This document shows, piece after piece, positions 27,821 to 38,500 of a stretch of 64,000 nucleotides of DNA. The number at the start of each line of letters is the position of its first letter. Position 1 is the stretch's first letter. The stretch comes from an uncultured bacterium (lineage in GTDB: Bacteria; Fidelibacterota; Marinisomatia; Marinisomatales; UBA1611): assembly GCA_913020665.1 (NCBI GenBank), contig CAJVZI010000001.1, forward strand, positions 1-64,000, written 5' to 3'. Below the pieces are notes generated by a model. It was given only the letters and a program-made list of their open reading frames with translations, had not been told where the DNA came from and searched no databases. Position numbers and translations under genes: made by a program.

Positions 27821-30394
27821 TTATCCATTTAGTAATTCATTTATTAAGCTTTGTGTAGAATCAATTGCAGGCTTAATAGAAGCGTTATTCTTACCGCCTG
27901 CAGTTGCAAGATGAGGTTTACCACCACCTCCGCCTTCCATATACCCTCCGATTTCTTTTGCTAGTTTACCTGCGAGTATTCCATCTTCATTTAAATTTTT
28001 TGAGACCACAATAACTGCCATTGGTTTCTCCTGTCCTTTTGAGAACAAAACAGCAATACCACTGGAGAGCTTATTAAAAACATCATCACCTAATATCTTG
28101 AGATCATCCATACTGGAGACTTGGACCTCTTTCACAAGACCATAATGGTCACCAATTTTCTTAGCTTCATTTATCAGGTTACCATGCGATGGTTGAGACG
28201 TACGATTCTTTAATTTTTTCTCCAGATCTTTTTTTTCTTTAAAAAGGCCTTCTATTCTTTCAACCATTCCCATAGGTGGTGTATTTAACAATGATTGAAG
28301 ATCATGAAGGACCGACGCATTACTCTGCATTTCAGAAACTGCTTTTTTACCTGTAACAGCTACGATCCGTCGAACTCCTGAGGATAGAGATGACTCTTCT
28401 GTTATCTTGAATGAACCAATATCACCTGTTCTTTCAACATGCGTCCCTCCACAAAGCTCCATTGAAAAATCACCAACCTGTACCACCCTTACCTCATCAC
28501 CATATTTTTCACCAAAAAGTGCTTCGGCTCCTGCTTTCTTTGCATCATCAAATTTTTGAATACTTACGTCTAGTGCTTTATTTAATAAGATCTGTTCATT
28601 TACCATTTCTTCTATATCCTTGATCTCTTGTAATGAGATCTTCTCAAAATGGGTAAGATCAAATCTTAAATAATCAGGATGCACTAATGAACCCGCTTGA
28701 TTTACATGATCTCCCAGAACTGACTTGAGCGCTTTATGCATTAGATGGGTTGCAGTATGGTTCTTTTTTACAGAATTTCGATGATCATCATTGACACTAC
28801 ATTCAACTAGAGAATCTGTATTATTTAATGTGCCTTCACAAATATGCACAAAACTATCATTATCTTTTTTTACATCAAGTACTGATAGGTCTATGTCATT
28901 GCCTTGAATACTACCAATATCGCCGATCTGACCCCCTGACTCAGCATAGAAAGGCGTCTTATCCAAGATAATTAATAACCTATCTTTGTCTTTAGCATAA
29001 CGTCGAATATTAGCACTACAATCCATCACCTCATAACCAACGAATTTAGAATCATCACCATCAGAAACAGTGATCCACTCAAACTGGTCTGTTCCTTGAT
29101 TGAATCTTCCGGCTTCCTTTGCCTTGAGTTTTTGTTTTTCCATAGATTCATTGAATCCTTTTTCATCTACGGTCATCTTACGTTCTCTAGCCATAAGTTG
29201 TGTTAGGTCGAGTGGAAAACCATAGGTATCATATAGTTTAAAAGAATCCTCTCCACTGATCTCAGAGCCTTCTATACCAGACACGATCTTTTCAAAATGA
29301 CTTAGGCCGCGATCTAGTGTTTTATTGAAAGATTCTTCTTCAGAGCGAATGACCTTTTCTATATGAGCGCGTTTGTCAATGACCTCTGGAAATAGCTCAC
29401 CCATAATATCTGCAACTTTCTCAACCAATTTGTATAGAAATGGGTCTTCTAATCCAAGCTTTCTACCAAATCGTGCTGCTCGTCTTAGAATACGCCTTAA
29501 TACATAGCCACGACCATCATTTGAAGGCAAAGCACCATCAGCTATTGAGAAACAGAGCATTCTTATATGATCCGCTATGACCCTGTGAGGTATAGGGTCA
29601 TCTTTGTAGGATGAGTTTGCAAGGATTTGAAGTGAGTCTATAATGGGAAGGAAAAGATCAGTGTCGTAATTACTGTTCTTTCCTTGAAGAACCGTCGCTA
29701 TCCTTTCAAGACCAGCTCCTGTATCAACATGTTTTGCAGGTAGCTCCTCTAGAGACCCATCTTGCAAACGATTGCTTTGAATAAATACTAAATTCCATAG
29801 TTCCCAGTATTGATCAGAACTATTAACACCACTAGGGTCTTGGTTGCTTATATCTTCACCAACATAATAATGTATTTCAGAACAAGGGCCACAAGGTCCT
29901 GTCTCACCCATTTCCCAAAAATTATCTTTTTTTCCACACCTGACAACCCTTTCTGGAGCTATATCAGTAACCTTTGTCCAAAGATCAAATGCTTCGTCAT
30001 CATCTTCATATACTGTTGCCCATAATCGATCTTTATCTAGCTTCCATTCATTAGTAAAAAGGTCCCATGCCCATTCTATTGCTTCTTTTTTGTAATAGTC
30101 TCCAAACGACCAATTACCCAACATTTCAAAGAAAGTATGATGGAATGTATCTACACCCACTTCTTCAAGGTCATTATGCTTCCCTGAGACCCTAATACAT
30201 TTTTGACTATTAACAGCTCTAGGATGTTTTGGATCGGTCTGCCCTAAGAAGATAGGTTTGAATTGGTTCATTCCTGCATTTGTGAATAATAGCGTTGGAT
30301 CATCAATAGGTACAACAGGTGAACTACGAAAGAACTTATGATCTTTTCTTTCAAAGTATTTGATAAAAGAATTGCGTATGTCTTTTGAATTCAT
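27821..30394 (-). CDS. alaS: Alanine--tRNA ligase
   Basis: IRNSFIKYFERKDHKFFRSSPVVPIDDPTLLFTNAGMNQFKPIFLG; NHTATHLMHKAL; ELCGGTHVERTGDIG. Confidence 0.97.
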   Translation of the reverse strand: MNSKDIRNSFIKYFERKDHKFFRSSPVVPIDDPTLLFTNAGMNQFKPIFLGQTDPKHPRAVNSQKCIRVSGKHNDLEEVGVDTFHHTFFEMLGNWSFGDYYKKEAIEWAWDLFTNEWKLDKDRLWATVYEDDDEAFDLWTKVTDIAPERVVRCGKKDNFWEMGETGPCGPCSEIHYYVGEDISNQDPSGVNSSDQYWELWNLVFIQSNRLQDGSLEELPAKHVDTGAGLERIATVLQGKNSNYDTDLFLPIIDSLQILANSSYKDDPIPHRVIADHIRMLCFSIADGALPSNDGRGYVLRRILRRAARFGRKLGLEDPFLYKLVEKVADIMGELFPEVIDKRAHIEKVIRSEEESFNKTLDRGLSHFEKIVSGIEGSEISGEDSFKLYDTYGFPLDLTQLMARERKMTVDEKGFNESMEKQKLKAKEAGRFNQGTDQFEWITVSDGDDSKFVGYEVMDCSANIRRYAKDKDRLLIILDKTPFYAESGGQIGDIGSIQGNDIDLSVLDVKKDNDSFVHICEGTLNNTDSLVECSVNDDHRNSVKKNHTATHLMHKALKSVLGDHVNQAGSLVHPDYLRFDLTHFEKISLQEIKDIEEMVNEQILLNKALDVSIQKFDDAKKAGAEALFGEKYGDEVRVVQVGDFSMELCGGTHVERTGDIGSFKITEESSLSSGVRRIVAVTGKKAVSEMQSNASVLHDLQSLLNTPPMGMVERIEGLFKEKKDLEKKLKNRTSQPSHGNLINEAKKIGDHYGLVKEVQVSSMDDLKILGDDVFNKLSSGIAVLFSKGQEKPMAVIVVSKNLNEDGILAGKLAKEIGGYMEGGGGGKPHLATAGGKNNASIKPAIDSTQSLINELLNG

Positions 30395-30395
30395 A

Positions 30396-31973
30396 TCAGA
30401 ATGAAAAACTAGTTTCTACACTTGTCATATTGATCATTTCATTGGCATCTAACACATCCCCGTCCCCATTCATATCTTGGAAGGTGCGACGAAAAACATA
30501 AGTGAGGACCATACCATTACCTAGTTTAAGCCCGAGGTTATAGCCCATAATGGTTGATTCAGAATATTCAAAATCAAATGGATTAGGTACATTTCTCTGC
30601 TGATAAAACCATGATGCCTTCTCTATCTTACTGATGGGTTTTTTTAATCGCAATATTGCAGTAAAACTCTGGTTGGAGGCCTCTTCAAAACTATTACTTT
30701 CTAAATTGTACTGCTCTCCATTCAAGTTTTGAAAAGCCATAACAGCATCAAATAGACTACCTAGGTCTATACCTAATGATGAATAATAGCCATTCTGTTT
30801 ACCATAGGTCCCAAGTTTTTTTGATTTTGTGATTATTGTTCCTTGGTTGCCTGAAATACTCTGAAATGTAGCACGTTCTATCTCATATGATCGATTGAAA
30901 TAACCAAACTCAAAATTTCCACTAGGTACCATTCGAAATTCAAAGTTAAACTTAGCGCGACCAAATTTTGCAGCAAGCCCAAGAGGTATAATGCCATGCC
31001 CAGCATTTATCTGAGTACTATCGATAGGGTTAGTTGTTTTCCCTAACAAATATGCGATTTGAGCATAGGCGTCAATTGAGATCGAACCTTCTCTTAAAAT
31101 TGGAGTACCAACATCCAATGCAAATGAATTGAATGTTTCTGTTTCTTTTTTAATATTGATGGGCTCAGGTTTAGTTGAAACTCCATCAGGGTCTATCACA
31201 ATCCCCCAAAGTGGAAAAGTAAAGCTTGAATCCGTCCAGCCATCTCCATCGACGTCAAACTCATTTAAAGTATCATTATCTGCCCAACCATCTCCATCTG
31301 TATCTAACCACCACTTACGATCATTGGGAAAATCATCGACAAGATCAGGACGCCCATCATCATCTCTATCTCTAAGACCTAGGTATTGATTTCGATCACC
31401 TACCCAAGACACCCCTGCGGTAAAACCATATGGAACGGGTGCGGATAACCTCATTCCAGCCAATCCCATATTCTCTTTGAAGTCATTAGTAAAACCATGG
31501 ATATTCACATCAAAGGAACGAGTACGAAATTCCATACCAACTTTACGCACTTGTGGGTATAATAAAGTGTTACTGTAATTATTTAACAGGATACCATAGC
31601 CAATGGTGACATTATCCAAAGCACCTATTTTAAAATAGTTTCTGTCCCAGCGATTACCGTATCGTACATAATAGATCTTGTCAATAATAGTATTCTTAAC
31701 TTTTTCACTGGTCGAAAAATCCCATTCATCATCGTGTATATTGCCATCCTGGTCAATATATATAACCATGTCAAAGGCGACAGATAGCTTTCCAAAAGGT
31801 AGAATAGGTCTAAGAGCGATCTGATTCCATATTTTTCCATCGATCGTTACTGCACCAAATGCTCCTTGTACTGACCCATTTGAGGTGGTATTGTCTAGAT
31901 CAAGTTCTTCAGGCTGAGCAATAATGAACTTTAATGCGATCAAGGCAATGATTGGTATGGATTTAAATTTCAT
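30396..31973 (-). CDS. Exported, probably outer-membrane protein with DxDxDG calcium-binding-like insert
   Basis: Signal-like MKFKSIPIIALIALKFIIAQP; alternating beta-rich sequence; DRDDDGRPDLVDDF...DTDGDGWADNDTLNEFDVDGDGWTD; terminal aromatic FSF. Confidence 0.6.
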   Translation of the reverse strand: MKFKSIPIIALIALKFIIAQPEELDLDNTTSNGSVQGAFGAVTIDGKIWNQIALRPILPFGKLSVAFDMVIYIDQDGNIHDDEWDFSTSEKVKNTIIDKIYYVRYGNRWDRNYFKIGALDNVTIGYGILLNNYSNTLLYPQVRKVGMEFRTRSFDVNIHGFTNDFKENMGLAGMRLSAPVPYGFTAGVSWVGDRNQYLGLRDRDDDGRPDLVDDFPNDRKWWLDTDGDGWADNDTLNEFDVDGDGWTDSSFTFPLWGIVIDPDGVSTKPEPINIKKETETFNSFALDVGTPILREGSISIDAYAQIAYLLGKTTNPIDSTQINAGHGIIPLGLAAKFGRAKFNFEFRMVPSGNFEFGYFNRSYEIERATFQSISGNQGTIITKSKKLGTYGKQNGYYSSLGIDLGSLFDAVMAFQNLNGEQYNLESNSFEEASNQSFTAILRLKKPISKIEKASWFYQQRNVPNPFDFEYSESTIMGYNLGLKLGNGMVLTYVFRRTFQDMNGDGDVLDANEMINMTSVETSFSF

Positions 31974-32061
31974 TTATTGACAGATTTGTATCAAGAAAAT
32001 TACCTTTCACCTTTAAACTGAACAAAGGCTAATTCAGAAATAGACAAAATCAGTTATCAAT

Positions 32062-32664
32062 ATGAAGTTTTTAAGATATATATGTATAGTTCTATTTGGT
32101 GTTATCCTATCGATAGCATTTTCAAATAATATTTTTTTGGAATCATTGGAGATCGAATCAAAAACTAATGGCATATTATTAACATTAAAAATGGATTCTA
32201 TTCCCGACCAGAAAGATATTTCGGCATGGCAGGCAAACTCTGGATGGTTCTATATTACTCTTTATAAGGTCAAAGGTGACACCAGCAGACTTATGCCTGA
32301 TAACTTGCAAAAAGGAATATTAGATTTGCAATTCATTCAAGGGGATGAATCCTTCCAGATAGGTTTGAGGTTAAAACGTACCATAGAGAATTATGAATTT
32401 TCAATGAATACTAAGCATAATAGAATTATTGGTTCACTACATTATTCTACGGAATATCTATCACAATTAGATTCAATGAAAAAAAAGGAAGAATCACAAA
32501 AAATATCTGGCTTACCAGATGGTATAAGAAAGTGGCTATACTTAACTGGAACGGGTGTGACCCTAGCTGGCACTTTACAAAACAATGGAGAGAAACAGGT
32601 CAAGACTGGTGTAATTATGTTATTATCTACATTTCTTTTTGATCAAATATTTAAAATAGCATGA
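32062..32664 (+). CDS. Exported protein of unknown function
   Basis: Signal peptide MKFLRYICIVLFGVILSIAFS; first gene of a three-gene plus-strand island. Confidence 0.6.
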   Translation: MKFLRYICIVLFGVILSIAFSNNIFLESLEIESKTNGILLTLKMDSIPDQKDISAWQANSGWFYITLYKVKGDTSRLMPDNLQKGILDLQFIQGDESFQIGLRLKRTIENYEFSMNTKHNRIIGSLHYSTEYLSQLDSMKKKEESQKISGLPDGIRKWLYLTGTGVTLAGTLQNNGEKQVKTGVIMLLSTFLFDQIFKIA

Positions 32665-32771
32665 AAGATGCTCTGATATATTTTTCCATTTTCTGGGCCG
32701 TAGCATTCATCTGCATGGGAATCTATCTAAGATATAAATATAAAGACCGGTTAGATGAACTTGACCAATAG
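32661..32771 (+). CDS. 36-aa single-TM microprotein
   Basis: Translated by eye: MKDALIYFSIFWAVAFICMGIYLRYKYKDRLDELDQ. ATGA overlap with the upstream stop (32661-32664) and 17-nt overlap with the downstream start at 32755. Below the ORF-track length cutoff. Confidence 0.6.
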   Translation: MKDALIYFSIFWAVAFICMGIYLRYKYKDRLDELDQ

Positions 32772-34389
32772 ATCGATTCTAATCTCTTTTATTTCGTCAT
32801 CGATCACGTTTGCATCCATTAATGTAAAAGAATCCTATGATATTCTAATGGATAGGGATATTACAATCCACGCTACACCCCATATAAATAATCTTGTAAG
32901 AAATGGCGCATATGGCCTGAATGAACTAGAAAGATCACGGTTGAATGAAATAGGGCTGGAATGTAAAGGTAATTCAATTTCCATACTAGATCCTATACTT
33001 GATCGATCATATGATACTGATCATTTTAGATTCCAATATACACTTGATGGCAATAATGCTATTGAGAGTATCGATTATGTAATAGAGATGGGTAATATTT
33101 TTGAACAGGTTTGGTCTTTTCATATTGACACCATGGGATTTGATCAGCCTCAGATGGGCCCTGATGGTCTATATGAAATAATGATAGAGAACCTGCCATC
33201 TTTTTACTTTGGATACACTGTAGCACAGGGTTCTGGATCGTCTTGCAGTAGTTACATTAAAATGCGTAACTCATATTCCTCATCTCAATTTAATTCACTG
33301 AGTGAATTCGAAAATATTAAGGTCACTGCAGTACATGAATTCTTTCATTCCATACAATTTGATTATAACTGCTATTCATTTGATCATGGTCTATGGTTCA
33401 TGGAAGCAACAGCAGTGTGGAGTGAAGATGAACTATATAATGGGATCAATGATCTATACCGCTATATGCCGGCATGGTTCTCTAATCCTGATAGACCTAT
33501 TAATGATCAGAGTAGTCATATGTATGGTACTTTTATTTTATTCCAATATATTGATGAGCACTTAGGCGGCCCTGAAACAATTAAAGCATGCTGGGAAAAT
33601 TCAAGGATATTAGCTGCTTACAACCAAGATGTTACTTATACAGCTGTTGATAATGCTTTATCAATGCATAATTCTTCTTTTGAGGATGCATATTTAAAAA
33701 TGCGTATATCAAATAGAATACTCAATTCAAATGCAGGTATATACTCTTATAATGAAGCAGATGAATACAGATTGATCGTTGATCCACCTCCAGAAGAATT
33801 TCTTATTTTTAATACAGGTCAAATAGAAACGAAACAAGGTCAAGGACTAAGCCTATACGAAAGCCTCTACTACTCTGTCATTAGTGATGTACCTCTAAGA
33901 ATACAATTAACAGAAATAAATGGTGAATTTAAACTGTCATCGATCATAAAGCATCGAGATGAAGAAAAATGGACGGTAAGGACAGGAAATGACATTAACA
34001 TTGATCCTGAGATGGGCATTGAATATATTTCATTCGTTTTATCAGCCACAGGAGAAGATCAAACGAATTGGAATTACAGAATACAATTATCAGATGGCTA
34101 TTCTGAAGATTTTACTTTTTATCCTCCCTACCCAAACCCATCTTTTGGACAAACAGTTTCTATGAACATACAGGTCATTACTGAACAGACAATACATGCT
34201 AATATATACGACCTGTTAGGTCAAAAAATATGGAGCAGTTCCAAGCACTTTAGTTCTCCTGAAACAGAAACGTTGATATGGAATGGAAAGAATAAAAAAG
34301 GAGACAGGGTCTCAAATGGAATATATTTCATACAAGTAGAGGGAGATAAATATCAAACCACACAAAAGGTCATTTATCTAAAAAAATAA
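32755..34389 (+). CDS. MXAN_6640-like putative metalloprotease with T9SS-type C-terminal sorting domain
   Basis: TAVHEFFHSIQFDYN (HExxH at about 33334-33348); C-terminal YPNPSFGQ...ANIYDLLGQKIWSS...WNGKNKKGDRVSNGIYFIQV...KVIYLKK. Confidence 0.8.
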   Translation: MNLTNRSILISFISSSITFASINVKESYDILMDRDITIHATPHINNLVRNGAYGLNELERSRLNEIGLECKGNSISILDPILDRSYDTDHFRFQYTLDGNNAIESIDYVIEMGNIFEQVWSFHIDTMGFDQPQMGPDGLYEIMIENLPSFYFGYTVAQGSGSSCSSYIKMRNSYSSSQFNSLSEFENIKVTAVHEFFHSIQFDYNCYSFDHGLWFMEATAVWSEDELYNGINDLYRYMPAWFSNPDRPINDQSSHMYGTFILFQYIDEHLGGPETIKACWENSRILAAYNQDVTYTAVDNALSMHNSSFEDAYLKMRISNRILNSNAGIYSYNEADEYRLIVDPPPEEFLIFNTGQIETKQGQGLSLYESLYYSVISDVPLRIQLTEINGEFKLSSIIKHRDEEKWTVRTGNDINIDPEMGIEYISFVLSATGEDQTNWNYRIQLSDGYSEDFTFYPPYPNPSFGQTVSMNIQVITEQTIHANIYDLLGQKIWSSSKHFSSPETETLIWNGKNKKGDRVSNGIYFIQVEGDKYQTTQKVIYLKK

Positions 34390-34399
34390 TCAAAAAATA

Positions 34400-35269
34400 C
34401 TAAATGGACTCGCTGATCTTTTGTATATCACTGAGAATTTCTAGATACTCTTCTAGTCCTTTATTATAGCGAATGATATATTTCATAGGTTTTATTTTTG
34501 ATGATGTAAGAATCACATGTCCCCCACTTTCATCATGGGCGACCTTGCCAATATTTAACAAGAAGTCTTCGAACTTATCCATTTTTACCCTGTAGGATTC
34601 CAACCTTTTTGATAATCTGATGATCTCCCTTGAATATTGTGATCGATCATTATCAAAAAGAGCTTTGTTAAGTTTTTGATTAAAGCGTTCGATATCAGGT
34701 TGAAGCGCATCCCGCTTATATTTTATATCATAAAGGGTCTCCCTTAATGGCATGTATTCATCTTCAATGAAAACCAATCTCTTTCGATCTTTTTTAAATC
34801 CTTTCTTTAACTTATCAAGGCTTTTTAAGTATTCTCTCTGTGCTTTTTGAATTCCCCGGCTCTGTGATTCGATAATTTTTCTGTATGACACCGTAGTATC
34901 TCTATATACAGAATCTAGACTATCCCGAGGTGTATTCTTCAACTTATCATACAAAGAAAAAACATCATTACTAATACTGTCAATCTCAGAAACAGATATT
35001 TTCATTTTTTCATAATTTGGTTCCAGTCTTTCATATATCCTAAGATCTTTATCAATATAATATTTGAGTTCCTTTCTCATAATATTGTCAAGATCTTTCA
35101 TATCCCTTTTGACCTTTGCAGACCATTCTTTTGTATCTAGGACTCTTACATCAAGAGAATAGATATCTTTGAATTTCCATGGTTTTATCCTACCTGCACA
35201 GTCAATAAATAAAAAAAGGGCTCCTGCTAAAGCAAAAACCCTTATTACAATAATAGGAATTCTGATCAA
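34400..35269 (-). CDS. Putative exported coiled-coil-rich protein / lipoprotein
   Basis: Hydrophobic N-terminus with LFLFIDCAG; long charged K/E/D/L-rich helical body. Confidence 0.6.
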   Translation of the reverse strand: MIRIPIIVIRVFALAGALFLFIDCAGRIKPWKFKDIYSLDVRVLDTKEWSAKVKRDMKDLDNIMRKELKYYIDKDLRIYERLEPNYEKMKISVSEIDSISNDVFSLYDKLKNTPRDSLDSVYRDTTVSYRKIIESQSRGIQKAQREYLKSLDKLKKGFKKDRKRLVFIEDEYMPLRETLYDIKYKRDALQPDIERFNQKLNKALFDNDRSQYSREIIRLSKRLESYRVKMDKFEDFLLNIGKVAHDESGGHVILTSSKIKPMKYIIRYNKGLEEYLEILSDIQKISESI

Positions 35270-35271
35270 AT

Positions 35272-35511
35272 CTACAATTTCCCTTCCTGATCAAGCCTTA
35301 TAAGATCATCATACCCACCTATGGTATCATCATTGATTACAATTTGTGGAACTGTTCTTCCTCCTGTGATCTCGAAAAGGTCCTCCCGGCTCCACCCTTT
35401 TTCTTCTATGTCTATTTCTTGATAGTCTAGACCTCTTTCATGCAATAGTTTTTTTGCTAACTTGCAAGGTTGGCACCATGATGTTGAGTAAACGATTATT
35501 GTTCTATCCAT
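35272..35511 (-). CDS. Glutaredoxin
   Basis: IIVYSTSWCQPCKLAKKLL (CxxC), GGRTVPQIVIND, IGGYDDL. Confidence 0.92.
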   Translation of the reverse strand: MDRTIIVYSTSWCQPCKLAKKLLHERGLDYQEIDIEEKGWSREDLFEITGGRTVPQIVINDDTIGGYDDLIRLDQEGKL

Positions 35512-38500
35512 TACTTTAATAAAAGCAGCTTACGAATTTCAATATTTTTTCTATATCTCACCATCACAAAATAAGTCCCTGATGACAATGAATGACCATA
35601 TCGATTCACTCCGTTCCAGGTAAAACGATAATGACCACTTACAAGTGTCCCATTATGTAGTATTGAAACCTCTTTACCAAGAATATCAAAGATCGATATT
35701 GATACTTCATCAGACATTGGTATCGTAAGATCTATATTGGTGATCGGGTTAAATGGGTTAGGATATGCCGGACCTATGTAAAACTGTTCAGGAGTAATGT
35801 CATTATCTACATCCAAAGCAGAAATATAGTTTGAAGGAGCCTCTGTAGTGAATCGTATTGCGCGCTCATTCTCAAGTGGTGCTGCCCCATCAGTGTAAAC
35901 ATTGTTGAATACATATTGAAGCCCATAATTCTTATCTGGTGCCTCAATACCTACCGTAGAATAATTCTTTGTAACATCGACATCATCGATCTCTAAGTAC
36001 TGAAAATCAATTACACCATTTCCGCTCTCTGTTGGCATTGCATTCTGATCATATAGAATAATTTCAAATGTCTCTTCCGTTACTTCATCATATCCATTCA
36101 ATGCTCTAGACCACTCAATTATAAATCTTCCATTTGAATCATCATGCCAAGTATATATATCTACCCATTTATCAATTTGTCCATCACCATTTGTATCAAT
36201 GGTTTCAAGGTCATCTGAGAATGGAGCAAGCATAGCTTTAGGGCCCATATACATTGGGATGGACATATTCCAAAAATAATCTATATCGCATCCTTCAAAA
36301 GATGTCCATCCATTAGAACTTATAGTGATCTGATCATAGTCTCTACCGTGATATTTAAAGACAAATGGTAGTTCAACATCCACATGGTCATCATCATCTA
36401 ACTCATAGTGGGTTCCATTGGATCCGCCATAGTTAGGGTCTAATTCTACCCATTCGAATACTGGAGTCTGCTCATATCCTTCATCAGTATCATCATAGGC
36501 CCAATAACCAAAATTATTCGGCGCAACTGGATAATTATCCGCTGGAGGGATCAGTGCCAGTACCACTTCCTGTTCATAGAATGAATATTCATTTTTAAAA
36601 AATTCCACAAGAAAAGTAATATCACTACCATAGGAAACGTCATCAAGCGCTAAAATATAATTTGTCTCATGTAATGATGATTCAAATGGATTGAAACTGG
36701 AGAGCTGTTCTGAAGAACCATTTACAGATAATGTAGCGCCCTCAGACAAGGGTGTTAATTGGATCGATACTTCTGAATAATTACCTTGAGTGAAATTAAC
36801 AACAGATAGGCTTGGCTGAAATTCATCACCAGGCTCAGGCTGTTCAGTAAATTCAATTTCAAAGACAGGCATCTCAATATCTATTGCAAGATCACAAAGC
36901 GTGCTTCCATCCTCGCTATTAATAACACCAATCACCGCATTACTGACATCTGTTCCATATGCAGTAATTTCAATTCCATTTATCGTGACCGTTTCACCTG
37001 GCTCTGAAGTTGGTATATTAACATTAAACATACTAGGTACGACATGATCAGAGAAAGCTATATTACAACTGATCGGACCTAGTGAATTACTTGATTGGTT
37101 TTGAAAAGATATTGAAATATCCATTAACGAGCCAAGCATAGGTTTTACAGAGTTGTCCTGAGTGCCAATATTAATATCACTCAAGACCAGGTCCTGATCG
37201 GAATTTTGCACATACACTATTTCATGACCTTGAATAAATCCACCTTTATTTGCATAAATATCTAAGGCTGGCGTACCCTCAATATCCAATATTGTAGCAT
37301 ACTGACCATTTTTATCGCTTATGCCTTTTTCAATAAGTGCTCCATCAGTCATTATGCTTATTACTGCATTGGAGACAGGCTGAGAGTGCGGGTCTGATAA
37401 ACTAATATTTATAAAATTATCAACAGATGTTACAGCGCCCGACGTTATTGTGAACTCTTTTGGTGTGTCTAAATAAACCTGCAATGATGGATCGCCAAGA
37501 ATATTATATACATTTGCATAGAACTCTTGGGCTTCTCCAGCACCACTTTGCGCAGGAAATTCTTTTGTTAGACCCCATTGGCCTGCCTGCATCGCTGGCC
37601 CGAGTTCAACAACATTATAGTTCAACATAGCATCATACATATAAGCATTGATGACATTGTTATATTTTGTGCTTGTATGCAGATCTGATGGTCCTACAAA
37701 TGCAACCCCACCTTTTGGTACTGTAGGTGTTCCACCACGCAATACTGCCTCTGCTAGACAAGGGTCAACATTATTTGCAAAATCATTTGAGTTACATACA
37801 TAACTCATAAATACAGGTGTTAGCCAACCATTATTAAGGTCATTTACATCATCAACATGAAATTCTGGATAGTGCCAACCATTTGCGTCTCCCCATCCTC
37901 TATAATTCACAATCCCAACACCATTATCTATCATAGGGATTATGTAGGGTGCTCCCTGTTGTATTGGAGGATAGAACACAGTATCGACTTCACTGTATCC
38001 ATAATCTAAGAGCTCATCTCTTAGCCAATAAGATGTCCATTTGGGTGTGATGGGTATAGGATACGTATTAGCGTAGTTACCGGCCACGATAAGTCCACGA
38101 TCTAACCAATTCTCATCAAATGCCAGTGGATCTCTCGTATACTGTATTGTTTTTGACATTATTACTGCGAGATCTGACAGTGAATCGATCGAAAGTCTTC
38201 CAATAAACACATCTGGGATATTATCATCGCCTAAGATATGTGTATATTGCTGATCTGATACGTCATTCTCGGGTCCGTAGTAAAATGAGGGAAATTCTGC
38301 AAACCCATCAACATCACCGATCAAAAGTATATATTCTAACATGGGATCATCCATAAGGCGGTCCGTTATCATGCTTTTTATTTCTGCAGCTGACCCACCC
38401 GCTTCTGATAAGGGTATGAGGTATACATCAAATCCTTGCGAATTTTTAAATGATACAAAATCATTAAGATAATTAACTACACCATCTGGAGCAATGATCA

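Noticed and set aside
31977-32006. TTGACA followed 18 bp later by TACCTT as a promoter for the plus-strand island
   Set aside because: The -10 match is too weak to report as a feature.
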